This document shows positions 24,508-31,065 of a stretch of 33,351 nt of DNA, in pieces. The position numbers were made by a program, and so were the translations under genes. This DNA comes from a virus: the IMG/VR virus record IMGVR_UViG_3300037847_004692, positions 1 through 33,351 of that record; one strand, written 5' to 3'. The stretch's first letter is position 1. Each line of letters starts with the position of its first letter. The notes below the pieces were generated by a model, which was given only the letters and a program-made list of their open reading frames with translations, was not told where the DNA came from and ran no database searches.

Positions 24508-24668
24508 AATGGATGGGGGTAATTGCCCTATTCTTTTTTGGTATAGCTATGATGTGTCAGGGACATTTTATTGTAACTGGCAAACATGGATACAAACATA
24601 CAGAGCGCGAAAAACACAAAATGTCTAGTGCTCGTAAACAAGTAGAAACTTTATTAAAAGACAAATGA
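24486..24668 (+). CDS. small membrane protein before gnd (60 aa)
   Basis: A 60-residue protein with one hydrophobic segment (WMGVIALFFFGIAMMCQGHF, about 9-28) and a basic cytoplasmic-type tail (HTEREKHKMSSARKQVETLL). It overlaps both neighbours, including an ATGA junction with gnd. Function unknown. Confidence 0.7.
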   Translation: MAENHVIEWMGVIALFFFGIAMMCQGHFIVTGKHGYKHTEREKHKMSSARKQVETLLKDK

Positions 24669-25705
24669 AAGTAGGAATGATTGGATTGGGTCGTATGGGT
24701 GAGGGAATGTCTCGCCGTATGATTGCAGCAGGACATGAAGTACACGGATATAGAAACAACTATGCAAAAGCTCAAGAACAATTTGAAAAGGGTTATATCA
24801 GTGGATGTACCACTTCTCTGGAAAGCCTTGTTCAAGTAGTTCACCAAGGAACAGAAATGACAGGAAAGGTTCCTGGTATTTTCATGATGGTTGTACCAGC
24901 AGAAACCGTAGAGGACACACTCAATGAGTTATTACAGTTTTGTGTGGAGGGAGATATTATTATTGATCATGGCAATAGTAATTTTAAGGATTCTCGATAC
25001 AGAGCAGAAAGGTTGTCTAAGATGGGCATCCAATATCTTGACTGCGGTACTAGTGGTGGTGTTTACGGTCTGGAGCGTGGATACTGTCTTATGGTTGGTG
25101 GTACAGATACTGCAGTATCCGTCTGCCGTCCAATCTTTGATGCACTCGCACCTGGCATCAAGGGAGCTGAACGAACCTCTGATGGAAGTTACGTTTGGTA
25201 TCCTGAGGAATGGGGTTGGATGCATTGTGGTGCCGCCGGTGCTGGACATTTTGTAAAGATGGTGCATAATGGAATTGAGTATGGTATAATGCAAGCATAT
25301 GCTGAAGGGTTTAATATCCTTCATGAGGCAAATGCGGGTTCACAGTATGTCAAAGAAGGAGATGCAGAGGTTGCTCCAATGGAATGTCCAGCAGACTATT
25401 GCTACGATATTAACATTGCTAAGGTGGCTGAGTTATGGCGTCGCGGTTCTGTTGTTGGTAGCTGGTTACTTGACCTTACCGCTGATGTTCTACGGCATGA
25501 TCGAGAACTTAGCAAGTTCGATGGTGGAGTATCAGACAGTGGTGAGGGTCGTTGGACGGTTCACGCTGCTGTGGATCTTGGCGTACCCGCTCCTGTCATC
25601 AGTAGTGCGTTGTATTCACGTTTTGAGTCGCGCCGTCTTGGTGCTTTCGCATCCAAGATTTTGAATGGAATGAGAGCTATGTTTGGTGGTCATGACGTTC
25701 GCTGA
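24665..25705 (+). CDS. gnd: 6-phosphogluconate dehydrogenase, decarboxylating
   Basis: Oxidative pentose-phosphate enzyme converting 6-phosphogluconate to ribulose-5-phosphate and NADPH. The 346 residues are nearer the short prokaryotic class than the roughly 470-residue form. Rossmann motif GLGRMG is at 7-12, GTSGG near 128-132, and the catalytic segment FVKMVHNGIEYG has K198 and N202. All key motifs appear intact. The 3' end overlaps the small ORF at 25692 and abuts the zwf region. With zwf and talC it should boost NADPH and pentose supply for nucleotide synthesis. Confidence 0.95.
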   Translation: MKVGMIGLGRMGEGMSRRMIAAGHEVHGYRNNYAKAQEQFEKGYISGCTTSLESLVQVVHQGTEMTGKVPGIFMMVVPAETVEDTLNELLQFCVEGDIIIDHGNSNFKDSRYRAERLSKMGIQYLDCGTSGGVYGLERGYCLMVGGTDTAVSVCRPIFDALAPGIKGAERTSDGSYVWYPEEWGWMHCGAAGAGHFVKMVHNGIEYGIMQAYAEGFNILHEANAGSQYVKEGDAEVAPMECPADYCYDINIAKVAELWRRGSVVGSWLLDLTADVLRHDRELSKFDGGVSDSGEGRWTVHAAVDLGVPAPVISSALYSRFESRRLGAFASKILNGMRAMFGGHDVR

Positions 25706-25823
25706 TGTCTTACTTTGGGCAGCACTACCCTTTGTATGTGCCACCCTCGCATTTGGACGATTTAAGGGTGAAATATCGTATTACGACTCGGAGGACTATG
25801 ACGGAAACGGAACCGCTCACTAA
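25692..25823 (+). CDS. overlapping small membrane protein between gnd and zwf (43 aa)
   Basis: A 43-codon ORF overlapping the gnd end and the zwf start. Translation begins MTFADVLLWAALPFVCATLA and ends with an acidic, Tyr/Asp-rich tail (ISYYDSEDYDGNGTAH). One membrane segment followed by a short soluble tail is a coherent design, which supports translation. No strong ribosome-binding site is seen. If real, zwf starts at 25798 and not at the in-frame ATG at 25705. Confidence 0.55.
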   Translation: MTFADVLLWAALPFVCATLAFGRFKGEISYYDSEDYDGNGTAH

Positions 25824-27138
25824 GGGAATTGTTATCTTCGGTGCAACGGGAGACCTTTGTAAGAAGAAACTAATTCCATCACTATACAAACTTTGGCAGA
25901 AAAGATTACTGCCGGATAATTTTTTAATTACTGGTTGTTCTAGGAGAGATCCTGGAGTACAAATTTGGAAAGAATCTCTTGGAGAATATCCAGAAGAATT
26001 TCTTCATCATCTAGATTACGTTTCTGCAGATCTCGACAATGTTGATACTCTTTCTCACCTTCCTAATTACTTACACGACAATACGTATTTTCTATCCGTT
26101 CCTCCAGAAAGGTATGAAAATGCAATCGTCAATCTCAAATCAGCAGGAAAACTCGAAGATCCAGAAAGATCCCGTGTGGTTGTGGAAAAACCCTTTGGGT
26201 ACGATTTTAAATCTGCTGATCATCTACAGTCTGTGGTTGAGCGACATCTACGCGAAAAACAAGTATATCGCATTGACCATTATCTCGGCAAAGATACTGT
26301 TAATAATATACTTGCTACTCGGTTTAGTAATATTTTGCTTGAACCACTCTGGAATCGTCAGTACATAGAAGAGATTCAGATCTTTGCATCAGAGACTATC
26401 GGATGCGAAGGTCGCTCACAATACTATGAGACTGCTGGTGCTGTACGAGACATGTTACAGAATCATATTCTGCAAGTTCTTTCATTGATTGCTATGGAAC
26501 CACCTAGCAAGATGAATGCGAGGGAAATCAGACGTGAGAAGACAAAAGTGCTTGCCGCGACTAGACTAGGTACAAATCTTATCTTGGGACAATATGATGG
26601 CTACCGTAACGAAGAGGGCGTTAATCCTAACAGTGGTACTCCTACCTATTTTGCTGGGACTTTATTCGTCGATAACTGGCGTTGGGAAGGAGTTCCTTTT
26701 AACGTCATGACAGGAAAAAAACTACCATACCAATGTGTAGAGGTAGTAATCAAACTCAAATCACCACCGCTAAAATTATATGAAGGAGAAGTTAACGACC
26801 GCATCGTCATGCGTTTACAGCCTAATCCTCATCTCGATATCCGTATGGATATTAAGTCACCTGGGCTCAATGACAACTTGGAGTTGGCAACACTCACCCA
26901 CGCCTATCCCCAAGACAGAGCAATCGATGGATACGAAAAACTTCTTTACGACGCCATAAATGGAAAACAATCTAACTTTGTTCACGCTGAAGAAGTTATG
27001 GAATCCTGGAGAATCGTTGATGATCTTCTCTGTACTGGTGACAAGTGTCCCGTTCGTACTGTTCCTTACATCTATACTGGCGGGTGGGGTCCACAATACA
27101 AAACAGAACAAATAACAAATTGGGATTATCCAGCATGA
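25798..27138 (+). CDS. zwf: glucose-6-phosphate 1-dehydrogenase
   Basis: First enzyme of the oxidative pentose-phosphate pathway, making 6-phosphogluconolactone and NADPH. From the ATG at 25798 it has 446 residues. The NADP-binding motif is GIVIFGATGDLCKKK (10-24), then EKPFG (about 130-134), and the active-site RIDHYLGKDTVNN (158-170). I prefer 25798 because GGAGG (25790-25794) precedes it and the Rossmann motif follows at once; a start at 25705 would add 31 residues. It is slightly shorter than typical bacterial Zwf. The stop overlaps a 27-residue ORF. Confidence 0.94.
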   Translation: MTETEPLTKGIVIFGATGDLCKKKLIPSLYKLWQKRLLPDNFLITGCSRRDPGVQIWKESLGEYPEEFLHHLDYVSADLDNVDTLSHLPNYLHDNTYFLSVPPERYENAIVNLKSAGKLEDPERSRVVVEKPFGYDFKSADHLQSVVERHLREKQVYRIDHYLGKDTVNNILATRFSNILLEPLWNRQYIEEIQIFASETIGCEGRSQYYETAGAVRDMLQNHILQVLSLIAMEPPSKMNAREIRREKTKVLAATRLGTNLILGQYDGYRNEEGVNPNSGTPTYFAGTLFVDNWRWEGVPFNVMTGKKLPYQCVEVVIKLKSPPLKLYEGEVNDRIVMRLQPNPHLDIRMDIKSPGLNDNLELATLTHAYPQDRAIDGYEKLLYDAINGKQSNFVHAEEVMESWRIVDDLLCTGDKCPVRTVPYIYTGGWGPQYKTEQITNWDYPA

Positions 27139-27218
27139 GCATATTGTTTGTATTTGCTTTTATTTTATTGCTTATTTCTGCCATGGAACTAACATGGCCA
27201 ATTAGACATAGGAAATAG
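27135..27218 (+). CDS. tiny membrane peptide (27 aa)
   Basis: A 27-codon ORF coupled by ATGA to zwf: MSILFVFAFILLLISAMELT and a short basic tail. It is essentially one membrane helix. Such tiny ORFs need expression evidence; the ATGA junction and the tiled neighbours support it. Confidence 0.4.
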   Translation: MSILFVFAFILLLISAMELTWPIRHRK

Positions 27219-27220
27219 AG

Positions 27221-27379
27221 ATGCATCACGTTCAACTGTTCGTTAGACATGTTATGCAAACCCCTTGGTGCCTTGGCGTCATGGGGTTCTTCCTTGTGTT
27301 TGTTCCTATCATTGGAATGCACCTTGTACATAAATATGGCTGGGAACACTGGGAACCTTTCGATAGGAGTCACAAATGA
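27221..27379 (+). CDS. small membrane protein (52 aa)
   Basis: A 52-codon ORF, MHHVQLFVRHVMQTPWCLGV..., with one hydrophobic segment (LGVMGFFLVFVPIIGMHLVH). Its TGA overlaps the ATG of the next gene, and it lies two bases after the previous stop. An AGGA-containing stretch precedes it. Function unknown. Confidence 0.5.
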   Translation: MHHVQLFVRHVMQTPWCLGVMGFFLVFVPIIGMHLVHKYGWEHWEPFDRSHK

Positions 27380-27585
27380 ACCCCGTAATACTAATTGGTT
27401 GTTTTACACCACTAGTTATTATTTTTATAGTGATGAAAATTGCAGTTTGGGTATCTGCTGTCAATGCTGAATCCGATTATGTCAGAAAAGAACCTTTACG
27501 AAAACGAGGACCCTATCTGGAGAACCCGTATGCAGATGTTGATGAAGAAGAAGAGGAATATGGAGATCGCACAGACTATAGATGA
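27376..27585 (+). CDS. small membrane protein with acidic tail (69 aa)
   Basis: A 69-residue protein: hydrophobic N-terminus (VILIGCFTPLVIIFIVMKIA, about 4-23) and a charged tail (YLENPYADVDEEEEEYGDRT). An AGGAG site lies nine bases before the ATG. It overlaps the previous ORF by four bases and the next by 26. Function unknown. Confidence 0.65.
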   Translation: MNPVILIGCFTPLVIIFIVMKIAVWVSAVNAESDYVRKEPLRKRGPYLENPYADVDEEEEEYGDRTDYR

Positions 27586-27703
27586 TGCTCTTTATGAGTG
27601 GTATTCTGAAAAGGGTCGTCCAGTTCCTCAATGGAAGAAAGAAAAACAACAATGGTGGATTGATTATCTAATCAGTTTAGGGATAGACCCCAGGAATCCA
27701 TAG
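27560..27703 (+). CDS. small Trp-rich hypothetical protein (47 aa)
   Basis: A 47-residue protein, MEIAQTIDDALYEWYSEKGR..., ending with a Trp-rich WKKEKQQWWIDYLISLG segment. I chose the ATG at 27560 with GAGGA just upstream; longer in-frame starts at 27440 and 27479 overlap more of the preceding gene. Function unknown. Confidence 0.55.
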   Translation: MEIAQTIDDALYEWYSEKGRPVPQWKKEKQQWWIDYLISLGIDPRNP

Positions 27704-27792
27704 TGTATAGAGAAAAACATCTTCAACAGAAATCAGATGAGTGTGCTCGCCTTTGGAGGGAGTGGGAAACTCTGTGGCGAAAAAAGCATTAG
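27703..27792 (+). CDS. possible tiny basic peptide (29 aa, GTG start)
   Basis: A 29-codon ORF beginning with the GTG that shares its G with the upstream TAG. Translation contains ARLWREWETLWRKKH, an amphipathic Trp/Arg/Lys helix. An AGGA lies eight bases upstream. Weak evidence; included because it fills the gap between tiled ORFs. Confidence 0.3.
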   Translation: MYREKHLQQKSDECARLWREWETLWRKKH

Positions 27793-27941
27793 GTGCGCCA
27801 GACGCTAGAAGAGCCTGGTGTAAGTGTTGTGATGAATTCAGTATAATGTGTCATCATGAAGCTACAACGAACCCTAGATATAAAGACATGAAGTATCAAT
27901 GGAATGAACCTCCTCCTCCGCCCCCTAGAAAATCCAAATGA
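27774..27941 (+). CDS. small Cys-rich, proline-tailed protein (55 aa, GTG start)
   Basis: A short protein with CKCCDEFSIMCHHE, a cysteine/histidine cluster that could bind zinc, and a tail EPPPPPPRKSK. The likely start is GTG 27774 (MAKKALGAPDARRAW...), with an upstream in-frame GTG at 27741 as alternative. It overlaps the 53-residue ORF at 27904. Function unknown. Confidence 0.5.
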   Translation: MAKKALGAPDARRAWCKCCDEFSIMCHHEATTNPRYKDMKYQWNEPPPPPPRKSK

Positions 27942-28065
27942 TCCTGTGTGGAGTGTGATAATAAGTATTATCATTCTTCTTATAGGAGTTGCCTGGGTTA
28001 TTAGATATATACTATTAGTTGACGAAAGAGAATCCCATGGGAGCAATGACACCACCAAGTCGTAA
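27904..28065 (+). CDS. small membrane protein (53 aa)
   Basis: A 53-codon ORF, MNLLLRPLENPNDPVWSVII..., with one strong membrane helix (VWSVIISIIILLIGVAWVIR) and a soluble tail. It overlaps the preceding Cys-rich ORF by 38 bases and the thermonuclease start by 29. The coherent membrane segment argues that this frame is translated. Function unknown. Confidence 0.5.
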   Translation: MNLLLRPLENPNDPVWSVIISIIILLIGVAWVIRYILLVDERESHGSNDTTKS

Positions 28066-28495
28066 GTCTTGTTACAATTTTAGAGTAATTGAAATAAATA
28101 GAGTCGTCGATGGCGATACTATCGATGTCACAATTGATCTCGGTTTTGACCTTTATAAAAAGGAGAGAGTTAGAGTTGCTGGTGTTGACACACCAGAAAA
28201 GAGAACAAGAGACGCAGAAGAAAAGGAGCTTGGAATCGATGCAACGAATTGGCTCAAAGAGAAGTTGGATGGTGCCATTTCTGGGGACGACGATCTTATT
28301 ATCCGTACTGAGCTTGTTGGCGGTATGGGCAAGTACGGCCGCCTCCTCGGTTGGCTCTATATCGGTGACGCCCAGTTGTCACTCAATGAACAAATGATTG
28401 ACGAAGGTTACGCTTGGTCTTATGATGGCGGTACGAAGCAAAAGAATTTTGAAGAGCTTCGTGAAATCCGTCGATCAAAAGGAACACTTTTATGA
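28037..28495 (+). CDS. thermonuclease (SNase)-like nuclease
   Basis: A 152-residue SNase-family protein. The core is VVDGDTIDVTIDLGF (23-37), RVRVAGVDTPE (45-54) with the catalytic-type Arg and Glu, and GKYGRLLGWLYIGD (98-111) with the third arginine. LNEQMIDEGYAWSYDGG completes the fold. No signal peptide is seen, so an intracellular target such as host nucleic acid is possible; this is inference. A GC-richer tract covers about 28285-28385. It is coupled to the next ORF by ATGA. Confidence 0.88.
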   Translation: MGAMTPPSRKSCYNFRVIEINRVVDGDTIDVTIDLGFDLYKKERVRVAGVDTPEKRTRDAEEKELGIDATNWLKEKLDGAISGDDDLIIRTELVGGMGKYGRLLGWLYIGDAQLSLNEQMIDEGYAWSYDGGTKQKNFEELREIRRSKGTLL

Positions 28496-28704
28496 ATGAA
28501 GACTGGCGTTACAGTGAAGAGAGAATGGATGTAAGAACTCAAGGTCTTAACATTCTTCTCAAAAGATTTGGATCTGAAATTTGTTCGGATGGATCTCCCA
28601 GATATTCCAATAGAAGCATTTATGAATGTATTCATGACTGGGTTTCTCAGGGAAACAAAGATACAGAAGGACTGATCAGATATTACATTTCCCATTACGC
28701 TTGA
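28492..28704 (+). CDS. hypothetical protein (70 aa)
   Basis: A 70-residue soluble protein (MNEDWRYSEERMDVRTQGLN...; ECIHDWVSQGNKDTEGLIRY). It is coupled to the nuclease gene, and its TGA stop forms part of the next -35 box. No recognisable domain. Confidence 0.65.
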   Translation: MNEDWRYSEERMDVRTQGLNILLKRFGSEICSDGSPRYSNRSIYECIHDWVSQGNKDTEGLIRYYISHYA

Positions 28705-28729
28705 CAACCAGCTAAAATGCCCCTATAAT
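28701..28729 (+). promoter_or_regulatory. perfect sigma70 promoter before tRNA-Ser
   Basis: TTGACA (28701-28706), 17-base spacer, TATAAT (28724-28729). The TGA in the -35 box is the upstream stop codon. A late motif ACTAAATA follows at 28738-28745, so the tRNA region may be transcribed in both phases. Confidence 0.85.
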
Positions 28730-28746
28730 ATAGGGGTACTAAATAT

Positions 28747-28833
28747 GGAAGGGTGGTCGAGTGGTTTATGGCACTGGTCTTGAAAACCAGCGAGGGTGCA
28801 AGTCCTCCGTGGGTTCAAATCCCACCCCTTCCG
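28747..28833 (+). tRNA. tRNA-Ser (anticodon UGA)
   Basis: An 87-base class II tRNA. The acceptor GGAAGGG (28747-28753) pairs with CCCTTCC (28826-28832), the anticodon loop is CTTGAAA, and a long variable arm (GAGGGTGCAAGTCCTC) is present. CCA is not encoded. It reads UCA. Confidence 0.93.
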
Positions 28834-28850
28834 TTTGCAAATATGCTGAC

Positions 28851-29021
28851 ATGAGAATTAATTTGTGGTACTCAACTAGTATGAAACAATGGAGATGGAC
28901 ACTTAGTAATGACAAAAATCAGATGCATCAAGAATCTGGACAACAACCGTTTCTTAGAGATGCAATGAATGATGTTGCTAACACCGTAGAATACCTTCTT
29001 GAATGTGAACAAAATGATTAA
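28851..29021 (+). CDS. small hypothetical protein (56 aa)
   Basis: A 56-residue protein from the ATG at 28851 (MRINLWYSTSMKQWRWTLSN), with SGQQPFLRDAMNDVANTVEY. A longer frame would run back through the tRNA and is rejected. A start at 28881 is possible. It overlaps the endolysin start by eight bases. Function unknown. Confidence 0.65.
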   Translation: MRINLWYSTSMKQWRWTLSNDKNQMHQESGQQPFLRDAMNDVANTVEYLLECEQND

Positions 29022-29586
29022 AACTATTGTTGCTTTCTCTGCTCTTGCCGTAGGATTTTCATACCCATCAAAACCAACAACACCAACACCAGAGATTCAA
29101 CCTCTCCCAGTAATTCCTTACGAAGCGTCCTGGAAGTGTGAGGATTGCTCTCCCGAAGAACAGTATGTCCTCGAACAACTCCAAGAACACACCAAGATTA
29201 CCGATCGCAATTCTCTTGCAACGATCCTTGGTAATATTAAACAAGAGTCTAACTTCCGTGCCAACGTATGCGAGGGAGGGGCTAGAGTTTCTTACGGGAA
29301 TTGCCATAGCGGTGGTTATGGTCTTATTCAGTGGACCTCAATAGGTCGATATAATAACCTCGGTAAGTTCTGTACTAAATATGAATGTGACCCCAGTTCA
29401 TTGGAAGGTCAAACTCGTTACATGATTAACGAAAACATTTTTCAACGGTATCTTCCAGAATTTGAAGGAAGAGGTCGTACAGTATCTCAATATATGGTCC
29501 CAGCATATTATTGGTTAGGGTGGGGTATTAAAGGAAATCGAGAACTGTATGCTTATGACTATGCTAAAAAACTTGTATGGAATTAA
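29014..29586 (+). CDS. exported lysozyme-like endolysin (phage tail lysozyme family)
   Basis: A 190-residue protein from the ATG at 29014. An N-terminal hydrophobic signal or signal-anchor (IKTIVAFSALAVGFSYP, about 2-18) is followed by a Pro/Thr linker. The lysozyme-like domain has SLATILGNIKQESNFRANV with the likely catalytic E78, then SGGYGLIQWTSIGRYNNL. In the family this domain hydrolyses peptidoglycan. The signal suggests export before lysis, giving an endolysin that does not need a large-hole holin. A TTG at 28999 is a less likely start. It overlaps both neighbours. Confidence 0.85.
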   Translation: MIKTIVAFSALAVGFSYPSKPTTPTPEIQPLPVIPYEASWKCEDCSPEEQYVLEQLQEHTKITDRNSLATILGNIKQESNFRANVCEGGARVSYGNCHSGGYGLIQWTSIGRYNNLGKFCTKYECDPSSLEGQTRYMINENIFQRYLPEFEGRGRTVSQYMVPAYYWLGWGIKGNRELYAYDYAKKLVWN

Positions 29587-29765
29587 GTGAGTGTCAGTTT
29601 GGTGGTCTTGACAGAGAACCAGTCAACGTGTTAAGATTACTAAGTGAACTTGAGGGTTCTTACCAACTCCTCAAGTACATGGGTTTCCGAGAAGATATGG
29701 ATACCCTTGATGAGATGAAGAAAAGGTATTACAAACTTTACTTCAAACTTAACAAGACTCAATAG
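29577..29765 (+). CDS. small hypothetical protein ending inside tRNA-Arg (62 aa)
   Basis: A 62-residue charged helical protein (SELEGSYQLLKYMGFRED...). The last codons and TAG stop lie within the 5' end of tRNA-Arg (overlap of ten bases). It overlaps the endolysin by ten bases. Function unknown. Confidence 0.65.
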   Translation: MELSECQFGGLDREPVNVLRLLSELEGSYQLLKYMGFREDMDTLDEMKKRYYKLYFKLNKTQ

Positions 29766-29829
29766 CTCAGCTGGATAGAGCAACTGCCTTCTAAGCAGTC
29801 GGTCGTAGGTTCGAATCCTACTTGAGTCG
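29756..29829 (+). tRNA. tRNA-Arg (anticodon UCU)
   Basis: A 74-base tRNA: acceptor GACTCAA pairs with TTGAGTC, anticodon stem ACTGC/GCAGT with loop CTTCTAA, T-loop GGTTCGAATCC. It reads AGA. CCA is not encoded. Its 3' end abuts a truncated tRNA-Gly. Confidence 0.93.
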
Positions 29830-29883
29830 TAGAACGTCAGCCTTCCAAGCTGAATGTCGTCGGTTCGAGTCCGATATCCCGCT
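29830..29883 (+). pseudogene. 5'-truncated tRNA-Gly (anticodon UCC)
   Basis: The anticodon stem TCAGC/GCTGA with loop CTTCCAA, a normal T-arm (CGGTTCGAGTCCG) and a 3' acceptor half ATCCCGC are present. The matching 5' acceptor half (GCGGGAT expected) and most of the D-arm are missing. Directly upstream is the intact 3' end of tRNA-Arg. It looks like a deletion junction inside a former tRNA pair. An intact tRNA-Gly(UCC) of a different lineage lies at 32966. Confidence 0.8.
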
Positions 29884-30010
29884 TAACGGACTGGAATACA
29901 TCCGTGCTCACATCTCCGAGAAAAAAAAGAATCGGAACAACAACCCATGTGAGAGAGAGGTGGGATCCCTCTTGGTGCCTCCCCTGCTGACGAGCAGGGG
30001 ATATTTCCCT
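29884..30010 (+). ncRNA. 127-base gene-free stretch with several hairpins upstream of tRNA-Val
   Basis: No convincing ORF. Potential stems are CGGA/TCCG (29887-29904), CTCACAT/ATGTGAG (29907-29953) enclosing TCCGA/TCGGA, AGAGG/CCTCT (29956-29972), and CCCCTGCT/AGCAGGGG (29981-30000) with a GACG tetraloop. The last arm can alternatively pair with CCCTGCTCG (30007-30015), which includes the first bases of tRNA-Val. It may be a structured RNA or a tRNA-processing element. No known family recognised. Confidence 0.4.
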
Positions 30011-30082
30011 GCTCGAATAACTCAGCGGTAGAGTGTCTCCTTTACACGGAGAGGGTCGGGGGTTCGAATCCCTCTTCGAGCA
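30011..30082 (+). tRNA. tRNA-Val (anticodon UAC)
   Basis: A 72-base tRNA: acceptor GCTCGAA pairs with TTCGAGC, anticodon stem TCTCC/GGAGA with loop TTTACAC, T-arm GGGGGTTCGAATCCCTC. It reads GUA. Confidence 0.93.
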
Positions 30083-30099
30083 TTAGTATACTACATACT

Positions 30100-30321
30100 A
30101 TGAACAAAGAAAAAATTAAAGACAATCTACAAGACATCCATTTAGAACTAGCCTACCTAAGAGCTATGATAGAAAATGTTAGTAATCAGATGCAAGAACT
30201 GCGGGAAGAAATTAGAGGCGCACCCAACTCAACTAAGGAGTTGCCAGTGCCCGAACTTTACGAGCATCCGTGGTACAAATATAAGCGGGAACTCATTGGA
30301 CTTAGTGGAAATAGTAACTAA
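30100..30321 (+). CDS. small coiled-coil hypothetical protein (73 aa)
   Basis: A 73-residue protein with a heptad-rich N-terminus (IHLELAYLRAMIENVSNQMQ) and a tail YEHPWYKYKRELIGLSG. The last 146 bases overlap, in another frame, with the zinc-ribbon-like ORF starting at 30176. Both translations look protein-like. Function unknown. Confidence 0.6.
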   Translation: MNKEKIKDNLQDIHLELAYLRAMIENVSNQMQELREEIRGAPNSTKELPVPELYEHPWYKYKRELIGLSGNSN

Positions 30322-30424
30322 TCCTAGAGAGAAAAAACTTCCATATCTAAGTAAACGTGATATGGAATTTCAAGAAAATAGACGACAACGTAAAATTCGT
30401 AAACTTGATTTTGAAGAACGATGA
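30176..30424 (+). CDS. small zinc-ribbon-like protein (82 aa)
   Basis: An 82-residue protein starting MLVIRCKNCGKKLEAHPTQL. CKNC followed by CQC (about 23-25) makes a plausible four-cysteine zinc site. The C-terminus is basic (QENRRQRKIRKLDFEER). It ends in an ATGA overlap with talC. The first 146 bases are shared with the coiled-coil ORF. The cysteine motif and the coupling to talC favour this frame as real. Confidence 0.72.
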   Translation: MLVIRCKNCGKKLEAHPTQLRSCQCPNFTSIRGTNISGNSLDLVEIVTNPREKKLPYLSKRDMEFQENRRQRKIRKLDFEER

Positions 30425-31065
30425 AAATTTTTCTAGACACTGCTAATTACAGAGAGATCTCTGACCGTTATTGTACTGGTCTTGTGGATGGTATTACAAC
30501 CAATCCAACACTAGTAAAGAAGTCTGGTGCTAATTATTTTGATTTTATTCGTACTTTGTCTAGAGATTTTGCTTTTGAAAGTATCTCTGCCGAAGTTAAT
30601 GGAGAAGATGCTGATGAGATGATTTCTAATGCTCAACAGTATATTGCAATTGGTTCAGAAGTTACTATTAAACTTCCTTTGACACAAGAAGGATTGATTG
30701 CATGTAAGATTCTCTCTGATGAGGGTGTAAAAACTAATGTCACTCTTTGTTTTAGTGCAGCACAATCAGTGATGGCTGCTAAAGCGGGTGCTACTTACAT
30801 CTCTCCATTTGTAGGTCGCATGAATGATAACTCCTTCAGTGGTGTTGAACTTGTCCGTGCTATCTCTGGTCTCTATTGTGCTCAAGGTGTTAAGACAAAA
30901 ATTCTTGCAGCATCTCTTCGTGATGCACATCATGTTTCTAGGTGCTTGATGTATGGTGCTAGTGTTGTCACACTCCCACCATCAGTATTTGATAAGATGT
31001 ATAAAAATGTTCTGACTGATGCAGGACTTGCTATCTTTGAGAAGGACTTCAAAGAAATTTCTTGA
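30421..31065 (+). CDS. talC: transaldolase (TalC/FSA type)
   Basis: Pentose-phosphate transaldolase of the short (FSA-like) class, 214 residues. The barrel begins MKIFLDTANYREI. GITTNPTLVKKSG is the substrate-loop signature, and the Schiff-base lysine is in VTIKLPLTQEG (near residue 84). TNVTLCFSAAQ and ISPFVGRMND complete the family pattern. With zwf and gnd it directs carbon through the pentose-phosphate pathway, a known cyanophage strategy. Its TGA stop is inside the -35 box of the next promoter. Confidence 0.95.
   Translation: MKIFLDTANYREISDRYCTGLVDGITTNPTLVKKSGANYFDFIRTLSRDFAFESISAEVNGEDADEMISNAQQYIAIGSEVTIKLPLTQEGLIACKILSDEGVKTNVTLCFSAAQSVMAAKAGATYISPFVGRMNDNSFSGVELVRAISGLYCAQGVKTKILAASLRDAHHVSRCLMYGASVVTLPPSVFDKMYKNVLTDAGLAIFEKDFKEIS

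Noticed and set aside
25705-25797. N-terminal 31-residue extension of zwf
   Set aside because: The GGAGG site at 25790 and the immediate Rossmann motif favour the start at 25798; the extension is covered by another coherent small frame. Not fully excluded.
29985-30017. Hammerhead-ribozyme-like CTGACGA near tRNA-Val
   Set aside because: The pairing after CTGACGA does not place GAA directly at the end of stem II, and no stem III with a cleavage site is evident.
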